A DNA stretch of 64,000 nt, taken from Onchocerca volvulus (Eukaryota > Nematoda > Chromadorea > Rhabditida > Onchocercidae). Where the stretch lies: positions 7,254,001 to 7,318,000 of the forward strand of contig HG738137.1 in NCBI GenBank assembly GCA_000499405.2, written 5' to 3'. This document shows, piece after piece, positions 63,665-64,000 of the stretch (the first letter of the stretch is position 1; each line of letters starts with the position of its first letter). A program made the translations under genes and the position numbers. Under the pieces are notes generated by a model. It did no database searches, was not told the DNA's origin, and saw only the letters and a program-made list of their open reading frames with translations.

Positions 63665-64000
63665 ATGAATCTGATTATTGGCGTCGCAGGTCGCTTATTG
63701 GTTGGCAAGAAGTAAATTAGTTAAAGTTTCAAGTCCCAAAAATTACTAACAAGTTGTTGTGTTGACTTTTCAACTCAATAACTTATTATGAAATTGTTGG
63801 ATCGGAAAAAAAGAAGTTATTACCAAAATCTTTTAGTGAACTTTATTTGAAAGTCTTTTAAAATAATAGCTGAAAATTATTTTGAACCTAATAGATTCGA
63901 TATTTACAGCTATTGTCTGAATACACAACGACTAAAACATGTTCTTCCTGATTTACCATACGATTATGGAGCCTTGGAGCCGATATTGTCGGCCGAAATT
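63665..64000 (+). CDS. sod-2: Mitochondrial Mn/Fe superoxide dismutase, 5' part (cut by window edge)
   Basis: Exon 1 is 63665-63711 and exon 2 begins at 63910 and runs off the edge, still open. The 198-bp intron has GTAAAT and TTTACAG borders and splits an Asn codon, closing the phase. The product removes superoxide in the mitochondrial matrix. Exon 2 encodes the very conserved mature N-terminus LPDLPYDYGALEPILSAEI, and before it lies KHV, where the mitochondrial presequence normally ends. The first ~24 residues (starting MNLIIGVAGRLLVGKN) carry Arg/Lys and no acidic residue, as expected for a targeting peptide. Metal ligands lie beyond the window, so Mn versus Fe is inferred from family. The sod-2 versus sod-3 type cannot be told apart. 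The gene stands head-to-head with wdr-23. Confidence 0.9.

Noticed and set aside
1..64000. tRNA, rRNA, spliced-leader RNA genes, CRISPR arrays, bacterial (for example Wolbachia) insertions
   Set aside because: Looked for by eye through characteristic motifs and codon texture; none was convincing. A covariance-model scan would be needed for a firm negative.

Overview
This window reads as nuclear DNA of a nematode, most likely a parasitic clade III (spirurid or filarial-type) worm. The DNA is very AT-rich. Genes are cut into many short exons separated by introns of about 50 to 2100 bp with GTAAGT-type donors and TTTCAG-type acceptors. Several genes carry an unpaired TTTCAG-like acceptor 7-60 nt upstream of the ATG, as expected for spliced-leader trans-splicing. 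The encoded proteins are animal proteins with clear nematode counterparts. The species assignment is inference; I see no spliced-leader RNA gene, rRNA, tRNA or CRISPR array.

Layout. Five genes lie on the minus strand and one begins on the plus strand at the right edge. From left to right: a Rab small GTPase (4777-6416, 5 exons, 213 aa); a miniature CED-1-like receptor (9689-13835, 7 exons, 273 aa: signal peptide, EMI domain, one EGF-like module, membrane segment, NPxY/YxxL tail); a full-length CED-1/MEGF10-type engulfment receptor (24094-34226, 24 exons, 1025 aa); alpha-catulin, the CTNNAL1/ctn-1 orthologue (38414-46029, 16 exons, 767 aa); DCAF11/WDR23, the wdr-23 orthologue (55457-62140, 13 exons, 513 aa); and on the plus strand the first two exons of a mitochondrial Mn/Fe superoxide dismutase (63665 to the edge). 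Every exon junction was joined by hand and the reading phase closes throughout, which is the main support for these models.

The most interesting structures are these. (1) The mini-CED-1 gene has the same exon phases and nearly the same exon sizes as exons 1-3 and 20-23 of the neighbouring full-length gene, as if the whole EGF array (exons 4-19) were missing. (2) A decayed inverted copy of mini-CED-1 exons 5-6 lies just past its 3' end, so that its transcript could fold into a long hairpin. (3) One ced-1 exon has a single-base lesion at the expected acceptor AG. (4) wdr-23, whose product represses the SKN-1/Nrf oxidative-stress factor in C. elegans, sits head-to-head with a superoxide dismutase gene. 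(5) An unusually long in-frame open extension runs into a catulin intron.

The roughly 10 kb between the two ced-1-like genes, the 9.4 kb left of wdr-23 and the other intergenic stretches contain no gene I can defend. They hold a Helitron-like repeat block (about 20.16-21.68 kb), several short inverted repeats and minisatellites, and homopolymer tracts. Functionally, CED-1 and its mini-paralogue would act in recognition and engulfment of dying cells, the Rab in endosome/phagosome trafficking, catulin in cytoskeletal/adhesion scaffolding, and WDR-23 with SOD in oxidative-stress control.
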